DNA from: GWF2-50-93 sp049297395
GTDB taxonomy: Bacteria > Verrucomicrobiota > Lentisphaeria > Victivallales > GWF2-50-93
DNA length: 27,927 nucleotides
Assembly: GCA_049297395.1 (NCBI GenBank)
Contig: JBAQUG010000445.1
Span: forward strand, 1-27,927
Direction of reading: 5' to 3'
Each line of letters starts with the position of its first letter. The first letter of the stretch is position 1. Of this stretch, positions 1 to 5,917 are shown one piece after another. Under the pieces are notes generated by a model that did no database searches, had not been told where the DNA came from, and was given only the letters and a program-made list of their open reading frames with translations. Made by a program: the position numbers and the translations under genes.

Positions 1-2
1 GT

Positions 3-242
3 ACAACTCCTTTTCCTTGCTTTCAAAACGGAAGCCCAACCATTGAACTTCCTCACATGGAGTTATACTTTAGACACGCGGTAAGCGCAGGCAAATTAAT
101 CCGCCGCGATGAGCGGCTTGGTTCAACAATCGGACCAAGCGACCTAGATCCCAAACATAAGAAATGGTATTATTTCTCATATGGTTGTTTGGCAATAGCC
201 GTAGTCCTTGCGTTTTTACTTATAGCAGCATATAAACCCTAA
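3..242 (+). CDS. partial small membrane protein of a putative gene cassette
   Basis: The frame is open from the left edge to the TAA at 240-242, so the gene is either truncated by the window or starts at the ATG at 57 (61 residues). No Shine-Dalgarno sequence precedes that ATG. The C-terminal half carries one clear hydrophobic segment of about 20 residues (around GCLAIAVVLAFLLIAAY), preceded by a basic, aromatic stretch (KHKKWYYF), so it should be a single-pass protein anchored near its C-terminus. I do not recognise the family. The stop codon lies inside the first R box of the attC-like hairpin at 237-298, an arrangement typical of integron cassette genes. That context suggests a small cassette-borne protein of unknown role. 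Confidence 0.5.
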   Translation, partial: TTPFPCFQNGSPTIELPHMELYFRHAVSAGKLIRRDERLGSTIGPSDLDPKHKKWYYFSYGCLAIAVVLAFLLIAAYKP

Positions 243-298
243 CCAGTGCGGCTTCTGGTAATCTCGCTCCGCGAGATACCAGAGCCGTATCGTTGGCT
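237..298 (+). other. attC-like integron recombination site
   Basis: The sequence folds as an attC site would. An R''-like box CCCTAAC (237-243) can pair through five positions (one G.T) with an R'-like box GTTGGCT (292-298); each differs from the consensus (RYYYAAC, GTTRRRY) at one base. Inside lies an unpaired spacer (244-248 against 288-291), then a 17-bp stem, CGGCT-CTGGTA-TCTCGC against GCGAGA-TACCAG-AGCCG, with loop TCC. The stem is perfect except for two single extrahelical bases, T254 and A261, both on the 5' arm, as in known attC sites. No integrase gene is visible, so the call rests on structure and context. Confidence 0.7.
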
Positions 299-323
299 AA
301 GAAAATAAATCGCTTAAGAGTGC

Positions 324-352
324 TTGACTATGTGTTGCATATGTGATACAAT
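324..352 (+). promoter_or_regulatory. promoter of the RelB/YafQ pair with overlapping operator dyad
   Basis: A -35 box TTGACT (324-329) and a -10 box TACAAT (347-352) are separated by exactly 17 bp. The spacer and -10 contain an imperfect 20-bp dyad (331-350, TGTGTTGCAT / ATGTGATACA, 7 of 10 positions symmetric), placed where a ribbon-helix-helix antitoxin would bind to autorepress. The predicted transcription start falls at about 358-360, on the antitoxin ATG at 359, and no ribosome binding site is present. The mRNA is therefore probably leaderless or nearly so. Confidence 0.7.
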
Positions 353-358
353 ATTTCT

Positions 359-616
359 ATGAAAACAGCAATAATACACGCGAGAATAGAACCAGACATC
401 AAGCGCCAGGCCGAGGTGGTTCTGCATAAACTTGGACTCAGCCCAACCGAAGCGATTCGAGTTTTTTACCGGCAGATCACACTTAGGCATGGGCTTCCAT
501 TCACCTTGGATGTCCCAAATGAATGCACGGCAACAACTCTTGGGAAGAGCCGTCGTGGAAAAGAGGTTCAGGAATTTGAATCTCTGGATGCCATGTTTGA
601 GAGTTGGAAGAAATGA
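359..616 (+). CDS. RelB/DinJ-family antitoxin
   Basis: This 85-residue protein begins with a short beta strand and two helices (MKTAIIHARIEPDIKRQAEVV... LGLSPTEAIRVFYRQI) matching the ribbon-helix-helix DNA-binding domain of RelB/DinJ antitoxins. The acidic, probably disordered C-terminal third (EVQEFESLDAMFESWKK) would wrap the toxin. Its TGA overlaps the toxin ATG (ATGA at 613-616), so the two are translationally coupled. It sits directly downstream of a strong promoter whose spacer holds an operator-like dyad, which fits autorepression by the antitoxin or the complex. The pair lies between two attC-like sites, as toxin-antitoxin cassettes do in large chromosomal integrons, where they are thought to stabilise the array. 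Confidence 0.88.
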   Translation: MKTAIIHARIEPDIKRQAEVVLHKLGLSPTEAIRVFYRQITLRHGLPFTLDVPNECTATTLGKSRRGKEVQEFESLDAMFESWKK

Positions 617-882
617 AGAATATTTCCCAGACCACGCAATTCGCCCGTGATGTCAAGCGTATGAGAAAACGCGGAAAAGATCTGACGAAACTCGAATCAA
701 TCGTGACAAAACTGGCATCAGGAACTTCACTTGAACCAGTGCATAAAGATCATCCATTGCTTGGAGATTGGAAGCCTTCCCGTGACTGCCATATTGAACC
801 CGACTGGATTCTGATCTACACCTCCGACAGTGAGTCATTAAGGCTTGAACGAACAGGAACTCATTCCGACTTGTTCAGATGA
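613..882 (+). CDS. YafQ-family mRNA endonuclease toxin
   Basis: This 89-residue toxin belongs to the RelE/ParE superfamily, YafQ branch, whose members cut mRNA in the ribosome. The C-terminus LERTGTHSDLFR is the YafQ signature, with the conserved histidine (His84) and phenylalanine (Phe88). His44, His47 (VHKDHPL) and the GDW element at 51-53 followed by RDCHIEPDW match the YafQ active-site region, so the toxin appears intact. The start at 613 is preferred over an in-frame TTG at 604 because it overlaps the antitoxin stop as ATGA and gives the usual family length. The second attC-like site begins seven bases after the stop. Confidence 0.88.
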   Translation: MKNISQTTQFARDVKRMRKRGKDLTKLESIVTKLASGTSLEPVHKDHPLLGDWKPSRDCHIEPDWILIYTSDSESLRLERTGTHSDLFR

Positions 883-888
883 TCAGGA

Positions 889-948
889 GGCCAACCAAAA
901 GATAGACCGAACCGGTGAATCACCGGTCGGTCATCACATACGTTAAGA
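889..948 (+). other. second attC-like site closing the toxin-antitoxin cassette
   Basis: The layout matches the site at 237-298. GGCCAAC (889-895) and GTTAAGA (942-948) each miss one base of the R''/R' consensus, and they flank 5- and 6-nt unpaired spacers. The stem pairs GAT/ATC, GACCG/CGGTC and ACCGGTGA/TCACCGGT (901-935), with two extrahelical A residues (904 and 910) on the 5' arm and a one-base loop. R-box pairing is poorer than in the first site (three pairs). Recombination between the G and TT of the two R' boxes would release a 650-bp circle (293-942) carrying exactly the toxin-antitoxin pair. Confidence 0.55.
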
Positions 949-1043
949 ATCGAAGAAATGATTGATTGTTCCGGATTCAAATGATTTATTGATGAGCGAT
1001 GCGAATCACATGGAGTGCGCGCGATTTATCGCCGCCATGTTCA

Positions 1044-1112
1044 GAGAAATTCATTTCTCGTTTAGCTTTCGCAAAATGAATTTTGCGACACAAAGCGGTG
1101 ATGAATCACCGC
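1044..1112. repeat. run of three perfect dyads sharing an ATGAAT centre
   Basis: Three consecutive inverted repeats lie about 9 and 6 bp apart: GAGAAAT-tc-ATTTCTC (1044-1059), TCGCAAAAT-ga-ATTTTGCGA (1069-1088) and GCGGTGAT-ga-ATCACCGC (1095-1112). The arms differ, but each is centred on ATGAAT or its complement ATTCAT. None is followed by a T-run, so they are not ordinary terminators. They resemble a multi-hairpin REP- or MITE-like intergenic element. Confidence 0.6.
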
Positions 1113-1174
1113 ACTTCCAGGGAGGAAAGGAATCTGGGATCCCCAGATCTTCGATATGCGGGATTGAATGCTGA

Positions 1175-1323
1175 GCAACCGTTAAACTGGGTGACGCAGC
1201 CTCATTTCGCGCATTAGTGTATGGCGGGTTCGATGAAAACGCCTCGTACCGGTTTCAGCGAAACCGGCATACTTCTTATAAGCAGATTCGAATGCTCATA
1301 GCCAATGCCAGCTTAACGGTTAC
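1175..1323. repeat. 16-bp inverted repeat pair bounding about 117 bp
   Basis: GCAACCGTTAAACTGG (1175-1190) and CCAGCTTAACGGTTAC (1308-1323) are reverse complements at 14 of 16 positions. The enclosed segment contains a further hairpin, CCGGTTTC-agc-GAAACCGG (1249-1267). The arms contain GTTRRRY- and RYYYAAC-like heptamers, but in the opposite order to an attC site, so I do not call it one. It could be the termini of a small non-autonomous element or a structured RNA. Confidence 0.45.
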
Positions 1324-1499
1324 AATGCTGACGACGATAATTGATTTTAAGAATAGGGAACCTGGAAAAACCCACATTGCATGCTATTAATAATGACCTT
1401 CCTGTGTCCGATATGATTTTTACGGATGGTCGGCAGTAAGCAATTCCCCTGCTTTTCGGGAATCCATAATTTTCACAACCGACAAGAGCTATAAGTATT

Positions 1500-2675
1500 A
1501 TGAAGCTTGTTTTCTTAAGCCAGCACATGAAGTTCTCCGGCGGACGGAGGCTTCATTTCGACTATGCAAAATACCTGATGTCGGCAAAACACGATGTGTC
1601 TGTCCTAGTGCTCAAGGATGCCGGCGAGTTAAAGGGATATCTCCCCGTGAGGACAGTTCCCGCCTTTGACAGTAAGAACATACCTGAATGCGATCTGATA
1701 GTGGCAACGACTCCGAAGGATGTCAGGCTTGCGCTGGAAAGCGGCCGTGGGAAGGTTGTCCATTTCTGCCAGGGCTACGACAACATAGACATGGAGAAGA
1801 GGATAAATGAGAACATAATCCCCCCGAGATACCAGGGAGGCGGGCTTCTCCACCGCATAACTCTTTTCCGTAAGAAAATGCAATGGAGGAAGACGCTCCG
1901 CGAATGGGAGGCAATATACCATCTTCCGACCTTTCTGATAAGCATATCATCCCATCTGCAGGATGAACTGGAAAGAAGATACGGGAGGCCGGCGCCGCTT
2001 TGCAGGAACGGAATCGATCTGAAGATATTCCAGCCTGACAAGGACAAGATCTGCCGGAAGTTTTCCGCAGGCAACCCGATGAGGATAATCAACATCGGCC
2101 CATATGACGTAACGTACAAGGGGATCCAGACCACTATTGAAGCCGTGAGGAAGGCCAAGGATGCGGGCATGAGCATTGATTTCATGAGGATAGCCCCGGT
2201 TGCATCCACAGCCGAGGCGGCGCTGAATCCCAGATATCCGGTAAGAATCGGAGTGTCCCAGGACGAATTCTGCAGTGCAATGCGTTCCAGTGACGTCTAT
2301 ATCTCCAATTCTACGGACCGGGAGGGCTTCGGACTGCCGGCCATGGAGGCGATGGCGTCAGGGATCGTTCCAATTTTGAGCGACATAAACTGCTACAGGA
2401 GTTTTTCCGGTAAATCCGATCACTGCATATTTGTTCCGGAGGGCGATTGCGATGCCACTTTCAAGGCGATTGAGCGCCTTTACGGCATGCCGCCTCCGGA
2501 ATTCCAGATCATGCGGGAAAAAGGTATTGCAGTGTCAAAGGACTTCTCATTCGAGAAATCCTGCGCCAGGTTCGAGGAGCTGCTTCAATCGTTCCTCAGC
2601 CCCGGCTGCAAGAACACGCTTGACCAATCGCAGGCCTCTGCCGCTGCAGGCGGCAGGGAAAAACAAGATGCCTGA
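1500..2675 (+). CDS. GT4-family glycosyltransferase
   Basis: This 391-residue GT-B enzyme should transfer a sugar from a nucleotide donor to a growing surface glycan at the inner face of the membrane. The start MKLVFLSQHMKFSGGRR is a typical N-terminal strand and glycine-rich loop of this family. The C-terminal domain carries NIGPYDVTYKGIQTTIEA and the retaining GT4 EX7E motif EGFGLPAMEAMASG (Glu275 and Glu283), which binds the donor nucleotide sugar. The last 25 residues (from about LSPGCKNTL) are low-complexity and probably not part of the fold. It is the first gene of the glycan locus, with no visible Shine-Dalgarno sequence before the ATG. The sugar and linkage cannot be read from the sequence. 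Confidence 0.88.
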   Translation: MKLVFLSQHMKFSGGRRLHFDYAKYLMSAKHDVSVLVLKDAGELKGYLPVRTVPAFDSKNIPECDLIVATTPKDVRLALESGRGKVVHFCQGYDNIDMEKRINENIIPPRYQGGGLLHRITLFRKKMQWRKTLREWEAIYHLPTFLISISSHLQDELERRYGRPAPLCRNGIDLKIFQPDKDKICRKFSAGNPMRIINIGPYDVTYKGIQTTIEAVRKAKDAGMSIDFMRIAPVASTAEAALNPRYPVRIGVSQDEFCSAMRSSDVYISNSTDREGFGLPAMEAMASGIVPILSDINCYRSFSGKSDHCIFVPEGDCDATFKAIERLYGMPPPEFQIMREKGIAVSKDFSFEKSCARFEELLQSFLSPGCKNTLDQSQASAAAGGREKQDA

Positions 2676-2754
2676 AAAGATTCTCTTCGGGCACAAATGT
2701 ACGCAATTTTCCTGGAGGAGAACAGCACAAGCGGAAAATAATTGAGCATCACGC

Positions 2755-2784
2755 TTGGAATAATGGACTTAGTGAAAGTATGTT
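2755..2784 (+). promoter_or_regulatory. possible promoter for the KAS III-like gene
   Basis: TTGGAA (2755-2760) and TATGTT (2779-2784) each match the sigma-70 consensus at 4 of 6 positions, with an 18-bp spacer, about 35 bp before the start codon at 2818. The 142-bp gap after the glycosyltransferase and the absence of coupling make a promoter plausible, but the match is modest. Confidence 0.25.
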
Positions 2785-2817
2785 ATAGCTTTTGTAATTT
2801 TGAATACCGGAGTTAAA

Positions 2818-3738
2818 ATGCTAGGAATCGAGGAAATCGGATCATATATACCGCACGGGAGGATTTCGAATTATTCCCGCAAGGAGAAGTTTGCCATAAC
2901 AGATCAGTTCATCGAGGAGAAAATAGGAGTAGCGGAAGTTTCGCTCAAGGGAAAAGAGGAGGACACTTCCGACCTGTGCATCAAGGCTTACCAGAATCTC
3001 AGGATCAAGAAGGACATATCCCCTGATGAAATCGAAGTACTGGTGGTCGTCACCCAGAATCCCGATTATAACATCCCACACACCTCGGCGATACTGCATG
3101 GCGCCCTTGAGATCTCGCAGAAATGCGCCTGTTTCGACATCTCCCTGGGCTGTTCCGGATATGTATACGCCCTGTCCATCCTTCAGTCTTTCATGAATGC
3201 GAACGGAATGAAAAAGGGGCTTCTCTTCACATGCGACCCCTACTCCAAAATCATAGATCCCGACGATAAGAACACCTCACTCCTGTTCGGTGATGGAGCC
3301 GCAGTAACGCTGATATCCGACAATCCGGCATACACTTTCGGGAAATTCACATTCGGCACCATGGGGAAGGACTATAAGAACCTGATCTGCGAACACGGAA
3401 AGCTCCACATGAACGGGCGCGCAGTATTCAATTTTACCGCCAAAGTGCTTCCTGACGACATTGAGCAAGTGGTGAAGATCAACAATACGTCTTTCGACAA
3501 GATTGATAAGTTCGTATTGCATCAGGGCAGCAAATTCATAGTCGATACGCTAACTAAGCGCGTAGGACTCCCTCCCGAGAAGGTCATTTTCAACGCCAAG
3601 AACTTCGGAAACACGGTTTCATCCTCGATTCCGATAATTCTTGAGACTGAAATCCACGACAAGAGCAACAAGCTCATACTTGTCAGCGGATTCGGTGTCG
3701 GCCTTTCATGGTCGAGCGCGGTAATAAAAAGAGTATGA
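2818..3738 (+). CDS. 3-oxoacyl-ACP synthase III (KAS III/FabH-like)
   Basis: This 306-residue protein is a complete thiolase-fold condensing enzyme. The catalytic triad is intact: Cys112 in DISLGCSGYVYAL (same numbering as E. coli FabH), His235 in FVLHQGSKF and Asn265 in NFGNTVSSSIP. The ATG at 2818 is chosen over an upstream TTG at 2800 because GGAG (2809-2812) sits five bases before it and the protein then starts like the family. FabH condenses acyl-CoA with malonyl-ACP. Stray copies in flagellin- or O-glycan loci are thought to make short beta-hydroxy or branched acyl groups that decorate sugars. No fatty-acid genes are nearby, so a tailoring role is likely, perhaps with the carrier protein at 20686. 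Confidence 0.9.
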   Translation: MLGIEEIGSYIPHGRISNYSRKEKFAITDQFIEEKIGVAEVSLKGKEEDTSDLCIKAYQNLRIKKDISPDEIEVLVVVTQNPDYNIPHTSAILHGALEISQKCACFDISLGCSGYVYALSILQSFMNANGMKKGLLFTCDPYSKIIDPDDKNTSLLFGDGAAVTLISDNPAYTFGKFTFGTMGKDYKNLICEHGKLHMNGRAVFNFTAKVLPDDIEQVVKINNTSFDKIDKFVLHQGSKFIVDTLTKRVGLPPEKVIFNAKNFGNTVSSSIPIILETEIHDKSNKLILVSGFGVGLSWSSAVIKRV

Positions 3739-3790
3739 TTTCCGATTATTTCACTTGCTTTTTCAAATTCCGGCCTTAATTTAGTTTTCC

Positions 3791-3814
3791 AAGTTTTACA
3801 AATCTGTAAAAGTT
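3791..3814 (+). promoter_or_regulatory. 24-bp palindrome abutting the regulator start codon
   Basis: The core is TTTTACA-aatc-TGTAAAA (3794-3811). It extends to AA (3791-3792) and TT (3813-3814) with one mismatched pair (G3793/G3812), so 9 of 10 arm positions are symmetric. It ends on the base before the ATG of the winged-helix regulator at 3815, where bound protein would block transcription or translation. This is probably the regulator's own operator. Confidence 0.6.
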
Positions 3815-4312
3815 ATGAACAAACAGGCGCATACAGGCACGGAAAAGGCGAAAAGCCATCTCATCGACTCGGCCGGGAAAGTCAGCCAGGATCTAGGTCT
3901 TGGACGCATCATAGGCCAGGTCATGGCCTCCATCTACCTTCACGAGGAAGCCGCCTCCCTCGACGACATCGGAAAAGAACTCAACCTCAGCAAGGCTGCC
4001 GTCAGCATCGCCACCAGGCAGCTCGACAAGATCGGCGTCATCAAGCAGGTATGGGTCAAGGGCGACAGGAAAACATACTACCGGACATCCGACCATCTGG
4101 CATCCACCATCCAGAAGAGCGTCATGGAACTGCTCCGAAACAAGCTCCAGTCCACCGATGAAATACTGGAGGAAGCCGAAAACTGCCTTACCGATTCGGA
4201 GCACACCGGCGAGAAGAAATTCCTTGAACAGCAGATTGGGCGCGCGCGCAAGATTCATCAGAGGGTAGACAGTCTTGTAAACAACCCGCTGATAAAAATT
4301 ATCAGCGGATAA
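3815..4312 (+). CDS. GbsR/MarR-type winged-helix regulator
   Basis: This 165-residue DNA-binding protein has a central winged helix-turn-helix: LGRIIGQVMASIYLHEEAASLDDIGKELNLSKAAVSIATRQLDKIGVIKQVWVKGDRKTYY in sequence order, with the recognition helix near SKAAVSIATRQL and the wing at VKGDRKTYY. The C-terminal half is a long, charged helical region (about residues 95-155) suited to dimerisation. This matches GbsR-like members of the MarR superfamily, which often sit at the head of exopolysaccharide loci. A near-perfect palindrome touches its start codon, implying autoregulation, and a strong terminator begins inside its stop codon, so it forms a unit separate from pseB. It may also control the pseB leader downstream. 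Confidence 0.85.
   Translation: MNKQAHTGTEKAKSHLIDSAGKVSQDLGLGRIIGQVMASIYLHEEAASLDDIGKELNLSKAAVSIATRQLDKIGVIKQVWVKGDRKTYYRTSDHLASTIQKSVMELLRNKLQSTDEILEEAENCLTDSEHTGEKKFLEQQIGRARKIHQRVDSLVNNPLIKIISG
4286..4308 (+). other. perfect hairpin at the 3' end of the regulator gene
   Basis: CCGCTGATAA-aaa-TTATCAGCGG gives a 10-bp perfect stem with a 3-nt loop inside the last codons of the regulator. It lies directly upstream of the terminator hairpin at 4309-4344. It may protect the transcript end or act with the terminator. Confidence 0.6.
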
Positions 4313-4344
4313 AATCAGACAGCCCGAAGGTTGTCTGATTTTAT
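4309..4344 (+). terminator. strong intrinsic terminator after the regulator
   Basis: Arms 4309-4321 and 4332-4344 pair perfectly over 13 bp (core AAATCAGACA / TGTCTGATTT). Pairing continues as GCC/GGT, including one G.T pair, to a CGAA tetraloop, about 16 pairs in all. The 3' arm ends GATTTTAT, supplying a short U-run. The symmetry means it could stop transcription from either side. The regulator's TAA lies in the 5' arm. Confidence 0.8.
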
Positions 4345-4346
4345 GA

Positions 4347-4372
4347 GTCAATTATGCGGACGCATAACTGAC
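4347..4372. other. 26-bp dyad downstream of the terminator
   Basis: GTCA-a-TTATGCG-ga-CGCATAA-c-TGAC is symmetric at 11 of 12 arm positions. It has no T-run and starts two bases after the terminator, at the beginning of the 200-bp leader of pseB. A protein-binding site or an RNA hairpin are both possible. Confidence 0.5.
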
Positions 4373-4403
4373 GGGGCGAAGCACGGACTTATATTTAAAG
4401 ACA

Positions 4404-4528
4404 GTTTTAAGTTTTAGGTGTTAAGTTTTAAGTTTTAAGCAAAACTCGGAAATATTATTTGAAAATATCTCTGATTCGGTATTTCAGTCTTGCTTAAAAC
4501 TTAACACTCAGCAATTTCAACTTAAAAC
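4404..4528 (+). repeat. tandem GTTTTAA heptamers with inverted copies in the pseB leader
   Basis: Five contiguous 7-bp units occupy 4404-4438: GTTTTAA, GTTTTAG, GTGTTAA, GTTTTAA, GTTTTAA. Their complements return as TTAAAAC-TTAACAC (4494-4507) and TTAAAAC (4522-4528). GCTTAAAACTTAACAC (4492-4507) is the exact complement of 15 of the 16 bases from 4418, enough for a long AT-rich stem around a loop of about 55 nt. The pseB ribosome binding site GAGGAA (4535-4540) follows directly. No other feature is visible between 4373 and 4546, and no good sigma-70 promoter stands out. Confidence 0.7.
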
Positions 4529-4546
4529 TCAAACGAGGAAAACATT

Positions 4547-5554
4547 ATGTTCAACGGAAAAAACATTCTAATTACTGGCGGAACCGGTTCGTTCGGCAAA
4601 AAAATAGTCAAGACCATCCTTGACCGGTACAAGCCACACAAGCTTATTGTATTCTCGAGGGATGAGCTCAAGCAGTTTGAGATGTCGCAGACCTTTCCTG
4701 AATTCAAGGACGGCATCAGGTATTTCATCGGCGACGTACGCGAACCAGAACGGCTTGAAGAAGCATTCCGCGAGGTCGACTATGTGATCCACGCAGCTGC
4801 GCTCAAGCAGGTGCCCGCATGCGAATACAACCCCTTCGAGGCAGTAAAAACGAACGTCCTGGGAGCCCAGAACATCATCCGGGCCGCAATCAAGCAGAAG
4901 GTCAAGAAAATTGTAGCCCTCAGCACCGACAAGGCGGCAAACCCCGTCAATCTCTACGGCGCGACGAAACTCTGTTCAGACAAGCTTTTCATAGCCGGCA
5001 ACGCGATGAGCGGAGACGTCGGCACGAAATTCGCGGTCGTCAGATACGGCAATGTCGTCGGCAGCAGGGGGTCGGTCATTCCGTTCTTCCTTAAGAAGAA
5101 GAAGGACGGAGTCCTTCCTATAACGGACAAGAGGATGACGAGGTTCTCGATAACCCTTCAGAAAGGCGTTGATTTCGTAATTGAAAGCTTTGAGAGGATG
5201 CACGGAGGTGAAGTATTTGTCCCGAAAATTCCAAGCTACAATCTGATTGATGTCGCTAAAGCCATAGCGCCTGAAGCCAGAATAGACGAGATTGGGATAC
5301 GGCCAGGCGAGAAACTGCACGAACTGATGATACCTGAGGACGATGCCCGCCACAGCATAGAATTCAAGGATCACTACGTGATCCAGCCCGACTTCATATG
5401 GTGGAATAAGAAGGGGCACCTTATTGACAAAGGAGGCAAGCAGTGTCCAGACGGTTTCTCCTACAAGAGCGACACTAACAGCGAATTCCTGACGGTCAAC
5501 GACATAAAGGGACTTGTCAAGGACTTTCAGGCGGAACATCCGGAATATAAGTAG
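4547..5554 (+). CDS. pseB: UDP-GlcNAc 4,6-dehydratase (inverting), first step of pseudaminic acid synthesis
   Basis: This 335-residue extended short-chain dehydrogenase converts UDP-GlcNAc to UDP-2-acetamido-2,6-dideoxy-beta-L-arabino-hexos-4-ulose in the cytoplasm. The NADP-binding loop TGGTGSFG is at residues 10-17. The catalytic region STDKAANPVNLYGATK gives Asp128, Lys129, Tyr137 and Lys141, the acid/base set of the FlaA1/PseB family that replaces the usual Ser-Tyr-Lys. The length and the ending match PseB. A good ribosome binding site, GAGGAA, lies 6 bp before the ATG. It opens the pseudaminic acid block, but its partner pseC is displaced by an inserted nucleotidyltransferase module. Confidence 0.95.
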   Translation: MFNGKNILITGGTGSFGKKIVKTILDRYKPHKLIVFSRDELKQFEMSQTFPEFKDGIRYFIGDVREPERLEEAFREVDYVIHAAALKQVPACEYNPFEAVKTNVLGAQNIIRAAIKQKVKKIVALSTDKAANPVNLYGATKLCSDKLFIAGNAMSGDVGTKFAVVRYGNVVGSRGSVIPFFLKKKKDGVLPITDKRMTRFSITLQKGVDFVIESFERMHGGEVFVPKIPSYNLIDVAKAIAPEARIDEIGIRPGEKLHELMIPEDDARHSIEFKDHYVIQPDFIWWNKKGHLIDKGGKQCPDGFSYKSDTNSEFLTVNDIKGLVKDFQAEHPEYK

Positions 5555-5635
5555 AAGTTCGAAAGTTCGGAATTGGTTAAGAACAAAGCCTTCCCCGCCG
5601 ATTCGCACCAATAGATCACTAATAAGAATAAAAAA

Positions 5636-5917
5636 ATGAAAAGTCTAAAACAAAGTGGATTTTCAGAAGAATCAATCCCGTATTTCTGCTGGGATCGCAA
5701 ATGGACCGTTGCTGAAATAAAAAAACGTTTGAATGAAGAAGAACACCTCAACGTCCTCTCGTGGATCTTGCGTGAGGCTAAATTTGTCGATGTATGGTAT
5801 TTCACGTCTCCACAGCAGATATTGTCATGCTTTGATGATTTGAAATTACGGCTGGGAAGAAAAAGAAAATTCTGGGAGTATATCTTAAATGAATGGCACA
5901 AGCTGGGAAAAATCTAG
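5636..5917 (+). CDS. small partner of an AbiEii-like nucleotidyltransferase
   Basis: This 93-residue protein is mostly helical, rich in Lys, Trp and Leu, with no signal peptide or membrane segment. I do not recognise a named family. Its last 29 bases overlap the start of the AbiEii-like nucleotidyltransferase at 5889, the order (small protein first, nucleotidyltransferase second) and coupling seen in toxin-antitoxin pairs, so it is a candidate antitoxin or adaptor. The segment WTVAEIKKRLNEEEHLNVLSW could be a helix-turn-helix. It has no Shine-Dalgarno sequence, only an A-run before the ATG. The 5555-6700 segment is visibly more AT-rich than pseB and pseC on either side, which suggests separate acquisition. 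Confidence 0.7.
   Translation: MKSLKQSGFSEESIPYFCWDRKWTVAEIKKRLNEEEHLNVLSWILREAKFVDVWYFTSPQQILSCFDDLKLRLGRKRKFWEYILNEWHKLGKI

Larger units (their letters stand above)
949..1499. other. non-coding stretch with several dyads; no credible gene
   Basis: About 550 bp contains no open frame with coding character. Short frames at 962-1174 (+) and 1313-1528 (-) run through the dyads or overlap the next gene. Perfect inverted repeats lie at 1044-1059, 1069-1088, 1095-1112, 1132-1148 and 1249-1267. A longer imperfect pair, GCAACCGTTAAACTGG (1175-1190) and CCAGCTTAACGGTTAC (1308-1323), encloses 117 bp. The region separates the cassette-like left edge from the glycan locus and presumably holds the promoter for the gene at 1500, but I see no convincing -35/-10 pair. 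Confidence 0.6.

Noticed and set aside
962..1174. 70-residue forward reading frame
   Set aside because: It runs straight through the perfect dyads at 1044-1148, has no ribosome binding site and the protein shows no domain-like composition.
1175..1323. third attC site
   Set aside because: The R-box-like heptamers are in the reverse order (GTTRRRY first), and the interior does not pair as an attC stem with extrahelical bases.
1313..1528. 71-residue reverse frame with a lipoprotein-like start (ILIALVGC)
   Set aside because: It overlaps the start of the glycosyltransferase on the other strand, has no ribosome binding site, and the rest of the protein looks like random translation. It would also be the only minus-strand gene.
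2669..2693. terminator after the first glycosyltransferase
   Set aside because: An 8-bp hairpin with one G.T pair can form (TGCCTGAA / TTCGGGCA), but no T-run follows.
4404..4528. CRISPR array
   Set aside because: The repeats are 7 bp and contiguous, without spacers, and the inverted copies argue for a stem or slippage tract.
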